Positions 25,476-33,904 of a DNA stretch of 37,530 nucleotides are shown here, piece after piece. Origin of the DNA: Flavobacterium sp. (GTDB taxonomy: Bacteria > Bacteroidota > Bacteroidia > Flavobacteriales > Flavobacteriaceae); assembly GCF_027482425.1 (NCBI RefSeq), contig NZ_JAIXWA010000020.1, forward strand, positions 1 through 37,530, in the 5' to 3' direction. Within the stretch, counting starts at the first letter, position 1, and every line of letters begins with the position of its first letter. Below the pieces are notes generated by a model that was not told where the DNA came from, did not search any database, and saw nothing but the letters and a program-made list of their open reading frames with translations. A program made the translations under genes and the position numbers.

Positions 25476-26672
25476 ATGAAGAAAAAACTCCTTTTTATCA
25501 TGCCTTCACTCGATTCGGGCGGTGGCGAAAAAAGCCTAATCAACTTGCTGACTACGTTAGATTTCAACCAATACGATGTAGAATTACGATTGTTTGCTAA
25601 AAGAGGTTTGTTTCTTGATTTGGTTCTCAATGAAGTAAAAGTCACTGAAATTTCGGGCGATTACCAACACTTTTCAAAAGCTGTTTTGAGTTCGGTGCTC
25701 TATTTTATAAGTCGATTGAAAATAGAACTAGCAATACATCGAATTATTTTTTTTATTAAAAATAGTTTTATCAAAAACAAAGCAATTGCAGAACAACAAA
25801 CCTGGGAAAACAAAGCTGTTGCGATTCCTAAATTCAAAGAAGAATACGACACAGCCATCGCTTTTATCGAAAAATCGTCTATTTATTATTTGATTAATAA
25901 AGTCAATGCCAAGCAAAAAATAGGTTGGATTCACACCAATTATACAAGTTCGGGTTTGAATGCCGATTTTGACCGAGATTACTTTTCGCAACTCGATTAT
26001 TTAGTAACGGTTTCTCCCGAATGCCAACAAAGTTTGAATGCCAATTTTCCCGAAATTCAATCCAAAATTAAGGTCGTTCACAACATTGTTTCAGTCAAAA
26101 CGGTGCAACAATTGGCTTCTGAAAACATCAACGATACTCAATTTAAACCTAATGATTTTACCATAGTGACAGTCGCTCGATTAAGCCAAGAAAAAGGAAT
26201 TGATACTGCAGTTGAAGCTTGTAAAATTGCTGTCGAAAGCAACAAAAAGATTAAATGGTACGTGATTGGTGAAGGCAACGAGCGAGCTAAATTGCAACAA
26301 CTTATAGCGGATTACCAACTTCAAAATCATTTTTTCCTTTTGGGATTACGTGCCAATCCGTATCCGTATGTCAAACACGCTACGGTGTATGTTCAACCGT
26401 CGCGTTACGAAGGTAAATCGATCGCGATTGATGAAGCTAAAATTTTGGCGAAACCAATCGTTGTAACCAATTTTACTACAGCCAAAGATCAAATCAATCA
26501 TTTGAAAAACGGAATTATTTCGGGTAACGATGCGACTCAATTGGCAAATGATATTCTGATGGTTTTAAACGACAAAAATCTGCAAAATAATTTATCCGTA
26601 CATTTGACCCAAGGAATCCAAGATAATAGTGCCGAGGAAATCACTCAATTTTATTCGATGTTGAATGCGTAA
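25476..26672 (+). CDS. GT4 family glycosyltransferase (tandem paralogue 1)
   Basis: A 398-residue GT-B fold enzyme. The N-terminal domain begins KKKLLFIMPSLDSGGGEKSL, and the C-terminal GT4 domain has VTVARLSQEKGIDTAVEAC, WYVIGEGNERAKL and the E-x7-E pair Glu312/Glu320 in YEGKSIAIDEAK. It retains stereochemistry and uses a nucleotide-sugar donor, identity unknown. It is clearly a paralogue of the next gene along the whole length, including the shared internal KVNAKQKIGWIHTNY / KVDAKKKMGFIRTDY segment. Its 3' end overlaps the start of that gene by 8 bp. Confidence 0.88.
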   Translation: MKKKLLFIMPSLDSGGGEKSLINLLTTLDFNQYDVELRLFAKRGLFLDLVLNEVKVTEISGDYQHFSKAVLSSVLYFISRLKIELAIHRIIFFIKNSFIKNKAIAEQQTWENKAVAIPKFKEEYDTAIAFIEKSSIYYLINKVNAKQKIGWIHTNYTSSGLNADFDRDYFSQLDYLVTVSPECQQSLNANFPEIQSKIKVVHNIVSVKTVQQLASENINDTQFKPNDFTIVTVARLSQEKGIDTAVEACKIAVESNKKIKWYVIGEGNERAKLQQLIADYQLQNHFFLLGLRANPYPYVKHATVYVQPSRYEGKSIAIDEAKILAKPIVVTNFTTAKDQINHLKNGIISGNDATQLANDILMVLNDKNLQNNLSVHLTQGIQDNSAEEITQFYSMLNA

Positions 26673-27843
26673 AAAACTACTTTTTGTAATCAATAATTTG
26701 CATTGCGGTGGCGCCGAAAATTCCCTGATTTCGCTACTTCAACAATTGGATTATACAAAGTATGACGTTGATTTATTATTGTTTCAAAAAGAAGGCTTTT
26801 TTCTAAAGAACGTTCCTCAAGAAGTTCGTGTTATAGGTCCAATTGAAGAATTTACGTATTTTGATGGTTCTTTTGCGAAAGCGGTTATCAAAGCTTTTTT
26901 CCGATTGCGATTTGATATTATTTTGACCAAATTCAAGTTTTTATCATTTAAAAAGATTCAAAATCCAGCCGAACGCGAACAGCGTTTTTGGTATTATTTA
27001 AAAATTTGTCTTCCCAAATTAAAAGGCAATTACGACGTTGCGATTGGGTTTTTAGAAAAATCACCCAATTATTATATTGTGGATAAAGTGGATGCCAAAA
27101 AGAAAATGGGTTTTATCCGAACCGATTATGAAGCCATGGGAATGATACAATCGATAGACGAACCGTATTTTGAAAAATTGGATTTTATCCTAGCTAATTC
27201 TACGAATGCGGAAAATTCATTGAAAAAGTTGTTTCCACAGTTCATTCCCAAAATCAAAACCATCGAAAACTTCTTTTCGCCCGAAACGTTACACGCCATG
27301 GCGGAAGAAAAAATTGATGATGTAAAAAGTGAATTAACTTTAGTAAGCGTGGGTCGATTGCATCCTGCCAAAGGTTATGATTTGGCCATTGAAGCTTGTA
27401 AAATCATCAAAGAAAAAGGAATTGACATCAAATGGTACATCATTGGCGAAGGTGGCGAGCGTCCTGAATTAGAACGATTGATTCAAGAAAATAATGTTAT
27501 GGATAATTTCATCTTAGTAGGCTTAAAAGAGAATCCACATCCGTATATAAAAATGGCAGATTTATATGTACAAACGTCTCGTTTTGAAGGAAAATCACGC
27601 GCTATTGAAGAAGCCAAAATTCATCAAAAACCGATTCTGATTACCAATTATCCTTCGGCATCTGATCAAATTCAGCATTTGCAAAATGGTTGTATTGTTG
27701 AGATGAATGGCAATGCTATTGCAGAAGGAATTTTACATTTGCATGCGGATAATGAACTAAAAATCAAATTAATTAGTAATTTGCAAAACACTTTGGTTGA
27801 CAATCAGAAGCAACTCAAAGTTTTGTATGATTTAATAGACTAA
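26665..27843 (+). CDS. GT4 family glycosyltransferase (tandem paralogue 2)
   Basis: A 392-residue GT4 enzyme with KKLLFVINNLHCGGAENSL at the N-terminus, VSVGRLHPAKGYDLAIEAC, WYIIGEGGERPEL and Glu308/Glu316 in FEGKSRAIEEAK. It overlaps its upstream paralogue by 8 bp and resembles it in length and motif order. The N-terminal acceptor domains have drifted more than the C-terminal donor domains, which would suit two enzymes using similar donors on different acceptors; that is inference. The gap to the MBOAT gene is 14 bp. Confidence 0.88.
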   Translation: MRKKLLFVINNLHCGGAENSLISLLQQLDYTKYDVDLLLFQKEGFFLKNVPQEVRVIGPIEEFTYFDGSFAKAVIKAFFRLRFDIILTKFKFLSFKKIQNPAEREQRFWYYLKICLPKLKGNYDVAIGFLEKSPNYYIVDKVDAKKKMGFIRTDYEAMGMIQSIDEPYFEKLDFILANSTNAENSLKKLFPQFIPKIKTIENFFSPETLHAMAEEKIDDVKSELTLVSVGRLHPAKGYDLAIEACKIIKEKGIDIKWYIIGEGGERPELERLIQENNVMDNFILVGLKENPHPYIKMADLYVQTSRFEGKSRAIEEAKIHQKPILITNYPSASDQIQHLQNGCIVEMNGNAIAEGILHLHADNELKIKLISNLQNTLVDNQKQLKVLYDLID

Positions 27844-27857
27844 ACCCGAAACCAGTT

Positions 27858-29294
27858 ATGCTATTTAACTCCATCAATTTCGCCATTTTTTTACCAATCG
27901 TTTTCTTTTTGTATTGGTTTGTGGCTAATAAAAATTACAAACACCAGAACATTTTATTGTTGGTAGCCAGCTATTTCTTCTATGCTTGTTGGGATTATCG
28001 CTTTATGTTTTTATTGATTTTCTCCACATTATTGGACTATTTCACGGGTTTAAAAATGTTCGATGCCAAGACTAGTTTTGGTAAAAAATTCTGGTTTTGG
28101 CTCAGTATTGGCATCAACTTGGGTTTTTTAGGGTTCTTTAAATACTATAACTTTTTTGCCGAATCATTTGCGGAAGCATTAGCTAACTTTGGTTTACACG
28201 TCGACGTTTGGATGCTCAACGTGATTCTTCCTGTTGGGATTTCGTTTTACACGTTTCACGGATTATCGTATGTGATTGATATTTACTATAACAAAATCAA
28301 ACCCGAACGCAATTTTATCGATTACGCCGTTTTTGTGAGCTTTTTCCCTTTGTTAGTAGCAGGTCCAATTGAGCGTGCGACGCATTTGTTGCCGCAAATT
28401 CAACGCGAGCGTAAATTCGATTATACCACAGCCATCGATGGTTTGCGGCAAATTTTGTGGGGATTGTTCAAGAAAATCGTTATCGCCGATAATTGTGCCG
28501 AATACGCCAATCTGATTTTTAACGATTCTGACCATCAATCGGGAAGTAATTTGGTACTTGGAGCTTTGTTTTTCACGTTCCAAATTTATTGTGATTTCTC
28601 AGGCTATTCCGACATTGCATTGGGAACAGCAAGATTGTTTGGCGTAGAACTCTTGCGCAATTTTGCCTTTCCGTATTTCTCGCGAGATATTGCCGAATTT
28701 TGGCGGCGTTGGCACATTTCACTTTCCACTTGGTTCAGAGATTACTTATACATTCCACTCGGTGGAAGCAAAGGCGGAACGTGGATGAAAGTCCGCAATA
28801 CCTTCATTATTTTTCTGGTCAGCGGATTTTGGCACGGAGCCAATTGGACGTTTATTGCCTGGGGATTTTTGAATGCCTTGTACTTTTTACCATTATTATT
28901 GGCCAATAAAAATCGAAACAATATCGGAATCGTGGCAGAAGGTCGAATGTTGCCCAATGTACGCGAAATTTTCAGCATTGGAATTACGTTTCTACTCACT
29001 GTATTTGCCTGGATTTTCTTCCGCGCCAACAACATGACACACGCGTTGAGTTACATCAAAGGTATTTTTACGAAATCATTACTCTCAATACCAACGGTTT
29101 TACCGTATTCAATATTTGCTTTGCTACTATTTTTTATTACCATCGAATGGGTTGGTCGTGAACACCAATACGCATTACAGCGTTTTGGTATGAAATGGCC
29201 GAAGTTTTTGAGACTATCGTTTTACTATTTGATTATCATCTTGATTTTTGCTTTTATGGGAAAAGAACAAGAGTTTATTTACTTCCAATTCTAA
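27858..29294 (+). CDS. MBOAT family O-acyltransferase (AlgI/PatA-like)
   Basis: A 478-residue polytopic membrane protein of the AlgI/DltB/PatA group. It begins MLFNSINFAIFLPIVFFLYW, has LPVGISFYTFHGLSYVID (124-141), VAGPIERATHLLPQ (167-180), FWRRWHISLSTWFRDYLYIP with His286 (281-300) and FWHGANWTFIAWG with the catalytic His326. Such proteins move an acyl (usually acetyl) group across the inner membrane for O-acylation of exported polysaccharide. Two genes for membrane-anchored SGNH-like proteins follow, the usual partners that complete the transfer. It is the probable source of O-acetyl groups on this polymer. Confidence 0.92.
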   Translation: MLFNSINFAIFLPIVFFLYWFVANKNYKHQNILLLVASYFFYACWDYRFMFLLIFSTLLDYFTGLKMFDAKTSFGKKFWFWLSIGINLGFLGFFKYYNFFAESFAEALANFGLHVDVWMLNVILPVGISFYTFHGLSYVIDIYYNKIKPERNFIDYAVFVSFFPLLVAGPIERATHLLPQIQRERKFDYTTAIDGLRQILWGLFKKIVIADNCAEYANLIFNDSDHQSGSNLVLGALFFTFQIYCDFSGYSDIALGTARLFGVELLRNFAFPYFSRDIAEFWRRWHISLSTWFRDYLYIPLGGSKGGTWMKVRNTFIIFLVSGFWHGANWTFIAWGFLNALYFLPLLLANKNRNNIGIVAEGRMLPNVREIFSIGITFLLTVFAWIFFRANNMTHALSYIKGIFTKSLLSIPTVLPYSIFALLLFFITIEWVGREHQYALQRFGMKWPKFLRLSFYYLIIILIFAFMGKEQEFIYFQF

Positions 29295-29297
29295 CCA

Positions 29298-30224
29298 ATG
29301 AAACAGTTTTTAGTTAAATCGTTGTGGTTTTTGTTACCTGTGTTATTCTTTTTCACAGCAGTGGAAATCTATATTCGAAATTCTGAAAATGCATTCATCA
29401 CTAAAGCCAAGTATTTTCAAAAAAATATAGAGAAAGTAGAAGTATTGGTTTTGGGTTCGTCGCACAATCAAAATGGTGTTAATCCTAAGTTTTTTAGAAG
29501 TAAAACTGCTAACTTATCCTATGGTTCGCAAGATATTCAAATCGACTCAGCTTTGTTTTTTTCCAATGTAAAACAAATGAAAAATCTCAAAAAAGTCGTT
29601 TTCGAATTGGATTACCATCGTTTGGATATTGAAAATGAACCTGCTTTTTACCGTTTTCCGTGGTATTATATGTATTATGGAATAGAAGTGCAACCTGTTA
29701 AATTTATCAACAAAATTTCCTTGTATTCGTCGAATGTTGATTTTTTTAATACCATTATTTTAGATCAATTTTCAAGTAATTACAAACCACAAGTCATCAA
29801 CGAATTCGGATTTGTAGAAGCCAATTATTCCAATGATTTTCTTGATTTCAAATACGATGCTAACCAAATTGAAGCTACTGCAAAAGAGCGTTTGAAATCG
29901 CGGCACAAAGAACTTTCAGCTGAAAATTTCAATCGCAATGCTGGTCGAATTCAATCGATGATTGCGTACTGTAAAGCCAACAAAATTGAACTTTACTTTT
30001 TTTCATCGCCTTTGTACAAAACGTATATAGAAAATAAGATTCCACAAAAAGACCAAAAGGTAAAAAACTACATTCAAAAGTTAATCACAGACGAAAAAAT
30101 TAACTATTACAATTTTGAAAACACGAGTCGATTTGTGTTGTATGACTTTAGCAACGACGACCATCTCAATGCCAAAGGAGCCGAGAAATATTCTAAATTA
30201 ATCGATTCAATTATTCACCAATGA
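29298..30224 (+). CDS. Membrane-anchored SGNH-like protein 1 (MBOAT partner)
   Basis: A 308-residue protein with one N-terminal membrane helix (about 7-24) and a periplasmic domain. LVLGSSHNQNGVNP (50-63) gives a G-x-S block-I nucleophile (Ser55) followed by His56, and DHLNAKGAEKYS (288-299) gives the C-terminal catalytic His289. The Asp usually found three residues before that His is Asn286 here. The layout resembles DltD/AlgJ-type acyltransferase partners. It lies 3 bp after the MBOAT gene and overlaps the second SGNH-like gene by 4 bp. Family identity is inferred from these motifs and context, not overall similarity. Confidence 0.68.
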   Translation: MKQFLVKSLWFLLPVLFFFTAVEIYIRNSENAFITKAKYFQKNIEKVEVLVLGSSHNQNGVNPKFFRSKTANLSYGSQDIQIDSALFFSNVKQMKNLKKVVFELDYHRLDIENEPAFYRFPWYYMYYGIEVQPVKFINKISLYSSNVDFFNTIILDQFSSNYKPQVINEFGFVEANYSNDFLDFKYDANQIEATAKERLKSRHKELSAENFNRNAGRIQSMIAYCKANKIELYFFSSPLYKTYIENKIPQKDQKVKNYIQKLITDEKINYYNFENTSRFVLYDFSNDDHLNAKGAEKYSKLIDSIIHQ

Positions 30225-31123
30225 AGCGCTTTGTAAAACGTCTTTTGTTATTCATTGTTCCGATGCTTTTAGTAGTTGTTGGAGTTTCATTCGTGTCAAA
30301 ATATTGGATCAATACCCAACCTGTTTTTCAATTGCCAAAATCAGTTCATAGTTTAATTTTAGGTCATTCGCAACCCGAATGTGCGTTTAATGATTCGTTG
30401 ATTTCCAATGTCAAAAATATGGCACAAGGTGGCGAAGCTTATTTTTATACCTATCAAAAAATTAAAAAGTTATTACCCGACAATCCTCAAATTAAAACCG
30501 TTTATGTTTCGTTTTCCAACAACCAAATCGAACCACGAATGGACGAATGGACTTACGATGACGAGCATGTAGGCAATTATTTCCCAAAATATGCAGCGCA
30601 ATTGGATGGCGAAGATTACACACTTTTGTTACAACACAATTACAAAGCGGTTTTGTCGGGCGAATTGAAAGCGTTAAAAAACAACTTGACTTTTTTAGCA
30701 AAAGGCGAAACCAATTTTCTAAACAACAACAATTGGGGCGGTTATCTTTACTTGAAGCGCAACAAATTAGATTCCATCATTAAAGTAAATTTCATCAATA
30801 CAATTAAAAAAGAGTTCTCTCATTCGGTTTCGACGATAAATGTCAGTTATCTCGAAAAAATAGTGGAATTTTGTCAGCAGAAAAACGTCAAAATAATTTT
30901 CTATCGAACGCCTATTCATCCAATTTTATTCAACGAATACGATGAACAAAAGTTTCAAAATTTGCGAAAACAAAAATTCAATAAAATACCGTTTTTAGAT
31001 TTCCATGATTTTAAATTGACTCGCGATGAAATGGGCGATTTTGATCATTTGAATTACAAAGGCGCGAGGAAGTTCTCAATTTATTTTGATGGATTTAGTA
31101 AGAAAATAGAAAATAGAAAATAG
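30221..31123 (+). CDS. Membrane-anchored SGNH-like protein 2 (MBOAT partner), repeat-encoded C-terminus
   Basis: A 300-residue protein organised like the preceding one: an N-terminal membrane helix (about 8-26), LILGHSQPECAFND (45-58) with nucleophile candidate Ser50, and DFDHLNYKGARKFS (273-286) with an intact Asp273/His276 pair. The two are diverged paralogues sharing layout more than sequence. The final residues KKIENRK and the stop codon are encoded by the AGAAAAT heptamer array, so a change in copy number would alter the tail. It probably works with the MBOAT protein in the periplasm; a separate acceptor or a deacetylase function is possible. Confidence 0.65.
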   Translation: MKRFVKRLLLFIVPMLLVVVGVSFVSKYWINTQPVFQLPKSVHSLILGHSQPECAFNDSLISNVKNMAQGGEAYFYTYQKIKKLLPDNPQIKTVYVSFSNNQIEPRMDEWTYDDEHVGNYFPKYAAQLDGEDYTLLLQHNYKAVLSGELKALKNNLTFLAKGETNFLNNNNWGGYLYLKRNKLDSIIKVNFINTIKKEFSHSVSTINVSYLEKIVEFCQQKNVKIIFYRTPIHPILFNEYDEQKFQNLRKQKFNKIPFLDFHDFKLTRDEMGDFDHLNYKGARKFSIYFDGFSKKIENRK

Positions 31124-31142
31124 AAAATAGAAAATAGAAAAT
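31101..31142. repeat. Tandem heptamer array, six perfect AGAAAAT units, overlapping a gene end
   Basis: Six identical head-to-tail AGAAAAT copies run from 31101 to 31142, followed by a partial AG. The first three units encode the C-terminus and include the first base of the stop codon (TAG at 31121-31123) of the SGNH-like gene. Confidence 0.95.
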
Positions 31143-31167
31143 AGATTCTTTTATAACAACTTTAGCA

Positions 31168-31195
31168 GCTAATTGCTAATCGCTAAAAGCTAATC
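31168..31195. repeat. Tandem heptamer array, unit GCTAAWH
   Basis: Four head-to-tail units, GCTAATT, GCTAATC, GCTAAAA, GCTAATC, lie 25 bp after the AGAAAAT array and 6 bp before the GH88/105 start codon. The sequence is unrelated to the neighbouring array but has the same period. Confidence 0.8.
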
Positions 31196-31201
31196 ACAAG
31201 A

Positions 31202-32350
31202 ATGACCCTAATCATTGTACTTATCTTAATCATCTTTCTCATCGATTGGATTCCGCAATTCAATACGTGGCAAAGTCGTATTAAAATTGGGCAATTTCAA
31301 AGTCAGGAGGATTGGAAAAATAAAGTGCTTGATCTTTCCAAAAAATGGCTTTTCAAAACACCAACCATCACGATTACTGATAATTCTAGGCTCATTATCA
31401 TTGATATTCTAAAAGGCAATTACAAGAAAAACGCAATTCAACATTGGCAAGAAGCCGCTTTATTGTTGGGTTTGATAGAAGAATATAAATCATCCAAAAG
31501 CGAAACGACCAAAGTCATCATTAATACTTATTTTGACAACAAAGTAGACGCTAATGGCAACTGGAAACAACTTCCAACCGAAATCGATAGTGTCATTTTG
31601 GGCTATGCTTTGATTTCCATTCCTTGGTTAGATTTAGCCAAAAACAAACCTGCTTTTGACGCTTTATACCAATTGATTTTGAGTTTGAAAGGAGAAGACG
31701 GAACTATCGCCTACAAAAAGCACAGCAAGAAATTCCGTTATGTAGACACGATTGGATTTATTTGCCCTTTTTTGGTTGAATATGGTGTTAAATTTAATAA
31801 TGAAGAAGCAATCAATTTGGCGGTTTTACAAATTACAGAATTCAATAAATACGCTTTATTAAACGAGACTTTTATTCCCTGTCACACTTACAATATCGAA
31901 ACAAAATTACCTGTCGGATTATTTGGTTGGGGAAGAGGTTTGGGTTGGTATGCGATCGGTTTAATTGATGCCTGGAAAGCTTTACCAGATAGTCATTTGG
32001 CAAAAAAACAATTGGAAGACAATGTGATTCAATTTGCCAAAATGGCGATGCAATTCCAACAAAAAAATGGTGGTTGGCATTGGCTGATTACTAACAAATC
32101 TTCGCAATTCGATTCGTCAACCGCAGCGACTTTAGCGTGGTTTTTGGCGAATGCCTCAACAATTGAATCCTTTTCAAACGAATGCAAAATAGCCAAAGAA
32201 AACGCCTTACGGTATTTGCAAAAAGTCACCCGACGCAATGGCGCCATCGATTTTTCACAAGGCGACACCAAAGGCATCGGAATTCACTCGCAACGATTTG
32301 ACATATTGCCATTTACGCAAGGTTTTGTTTTGAGAACTCTATATAAATAA
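31202..32350 (+). CDS. Membrane-anchored GH88/GH105-like unsaturated uronyl hydrolase
   Basis: A 382-residue protein with an N-terminal hydrophobic segment (residues 2-16) and an alpha/alpha-barrel-like remainder. FRYVDTIGFICPFLVEYG (178-195) and FGWGRGLGWYAIGLIDAW (241-258) match the unsaturated glucuronyl / rhamnogalacturonyl hydrolase families; Asp182 in YVDT is the best catalytic candidate. These enzymes remove the delta-4,5-unsaturated uronic acid left at a chain end by a polysaccharide lyase. The anchor suggests action in the periplasm. No lyase gene is visible nearby. It sits between the acyltransferase genes and wzx; its stop overlaps the wzx start by one base, and the upstream gap holds two heptamer arrays. 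Confidence 0.75.
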   Translation: MTLIIVLILIIFLIDWIPQFNTWQSRIKIGQFQSQEDWKNKVLDLSKKWLFKTPTITITDNSRLIIIDILKGNYKKNAIQHWQEAALLLGLIEEYKSSKSETTKVIINTYFDNKVDANGNWKQLPTEIDSVILGYALISIPWLDLAKNKPAFDALYQLILSLKGEDGTIAYKKHSKKFRYVDTIGFICPFLVEYGVKFNNEEAINLAVLQITEFNKYALLNETFIPCHTYNIETKLPVGLFGWGRGLGWYAIGLIDAWKALPDSHLAKKQLEDNVIQFAKMAMQFQQKNGGWHWLITNKSSQFDSSTAATLAWFLANASTIESFSNECKIAKENALRYLQKVTRRNGAIDFSQGDTKGIGIHSQRFDILPFTQGFVLRTLYK

Positions 32351-33900
32351 TGAATACCAATTCCCGACTTTCCAACTCTATAAAAAACATCTCATTTGGG
32401 TTGATGGCTCAAGTGTTGCAGATGGTTTTGGGTTTTGTGAGTCGAACGATTTTTATCCAATATTTAGCGATTGAATACCTCGGTGTAAACGGTTTGTTTA
32501 GCAATATTCTTACACTTTTGTCATTAACCGAACTCGGAATTACTAGTGCGATTTTGTATTCTTTATACAAACCTTTAGCAGAAAAAGACGAAAGAAAGTT
32601 ATCGGGTTTGGTTAATTTTTTTGCGAAAGTATACCGAAATATTGCATTGATTATTGCAGGCATTGGATTGCTACTTGTTCCATTTTTGCATCAAATTGTA
32701 GATAATCCACCGTTGCAACTAGAAAAAGATTTAATTTTAATTTACTTACTCTTTTTATTCAATACGGTTTCTTCTTATTTTTTGCAATATAAAGCGAGTC
32801 TACTTCATGCTGATCAAAAAAGTTATGAAGTTTCTAAGAATAATATTCTGATTTTCTTATTGCAAAATAGCCTGCAGATATTAATTTTAGTGTTATTTCA
32901 GAACTTTATTTTGTATCTGATTATTCAATCGGTGATGCAGCTTTCTGGTAATTTGATGATTTCTAGAAAAGTAAATAAATTGTATCCTTTTCTAAAAAAA
33001 TACCAAACAGAAACTATTGATGCTGAAACCAAATCCAAAATTTATTCTAACGTAAAATCAACTGGAATAGTTAAAGTAAGTGGTTTATTGGTCAATAGCA
33101 CACACAACATCATTTTGAACTATTTTTCAGGTTTGGTTATGGTTGGATTATTGTCCAATTACAACTTGCTGATTGGTTTGGCTTCGGGCGTGATTATGCA
33201 GGTTTTTGCCAACATTCGTGGTAGCATCGCGCATATCAATGTTACCGAAAGCCATGAAAAGAAGATTGCTACTTTCAATACGGTTAATTTTGCGAATTTC
33301 TGGATATATGGTTGGGTTTCAGTTGGTATTATTTTTCTGTTGAATGACTTTATTCAAATTTGGATTGGTTCAAAATACGTTTTGTCTATTTGGGCTGTGG
33401 TAGCTTTAGCTTTAAATTTTTACATGGTCGGAATGCAAAATGCGGTTTGGACATTCAAATCGACGTTCGGTATTTTCAAAGAAGGACGTTATGTAGTGTT
33501 TTTTACGGCATTAATCAATTTGATTTTGGCTTTTTGGTTGGGAAGTATTTATGGTTTGGAAGGAATTTTGTTTGCTACTGCCATCGCCCGTTTGGTAACT
33601 AATAGCTGGTACGATCCGTATTTGGTTTACAAAATTGCTTTGCAAATCAACCCATTGGAGTATTTAAAAAAATACCTTTTTTATATTGTGATCCTTGTAG
33701 TGTCAATCGCTATTTTATTTGGGTTAAATATGTTTTTACCAAAAACTAGTTTCTTGATTTTTGTGGTAAAATTGATGTTAAGCCTACTAATTCCCAACAT
33801 TGTAATCTATTTATTTTGTAGAAATACTTCAGAATACCAAGGCTTATACCAATTAATTAGTGCAATGTTTTACAAAATTAAAGGTAAATTGATCAAATAG
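32350..33900 (+). CDS. wzx: Wzx-type polysaccharide flippase
   Basis: A 516-residue protein with 12-14 membrane helices of the polysaccharide transport (MOP) superfamily. SIKNISFGLMAQVLQMVLGF at the N-terminus, FIQYLAIEYLGVNGLFSNIL, LTELGITSAILYSLYKPLAE and central VSGLLVNSTHNIILNYFSG fit the O-antigen/teichoic-acid flippase type. It should move undecaprenyl-diphosphate-linked repeat units to the periplasmic face for the Wzy-type polymerase at 36145. The ATG shares its A with the stop of the GH88/105 gene, indicating coupling. It is the last gene of the AT-rich block; the next genes are visibly more GC-rich. Confidence 0.9.
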   Translation: MNTNSRLSNSIKNISFGLMAQVLQMVLGFVSRTIFIQYLAIEYLGVNGLFSNILTLLSLTELGITSAILYSLYKPLAEKDERKLSGLVNFFAKVYRNIALIIAGIGLLLVPFLHQIVDNPPLQLEKDLILIYLLFLFNTVSSYFLQYKASLLHADQKSYEVSKNNILIFLLQNSLQILILVLFQNFILYLIIQSVMQLSGNLMISRKVNKLYPFLKKYQTETIDAETKSKIYSNVKSTGIVKVSGLLVNSTHNIILNYFSGLVMVGLLSNYNLLIGLASGVIMQVFANIRGSIAHINVTESHEKKIATFNTVNFANFWIYGWVSVGIIFLLNDFIQIWIGSKYVLSIWAVVALALNFYMVGMQNAVWTFKSTFGIFKEGRYVVFFTALINLILAFWLGSIYGLEGILFATAIARLVTNSWYDPYLVYKIALQINPLEYLKKYLFYIVILVVSIAILFGLNMFLPKTSFLIFVVKLMLSLLIPNIVIYLFCRNTSEYQGLYQLISAMFYKIKGKLIK

Positions 33901-33904
33901 AACT

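Noticed and set aside
31101..31195. Possible CRISPR-like array
   Set aside because: Units are 7 bp and contiguous, without spacers; no cas gene is nearby.
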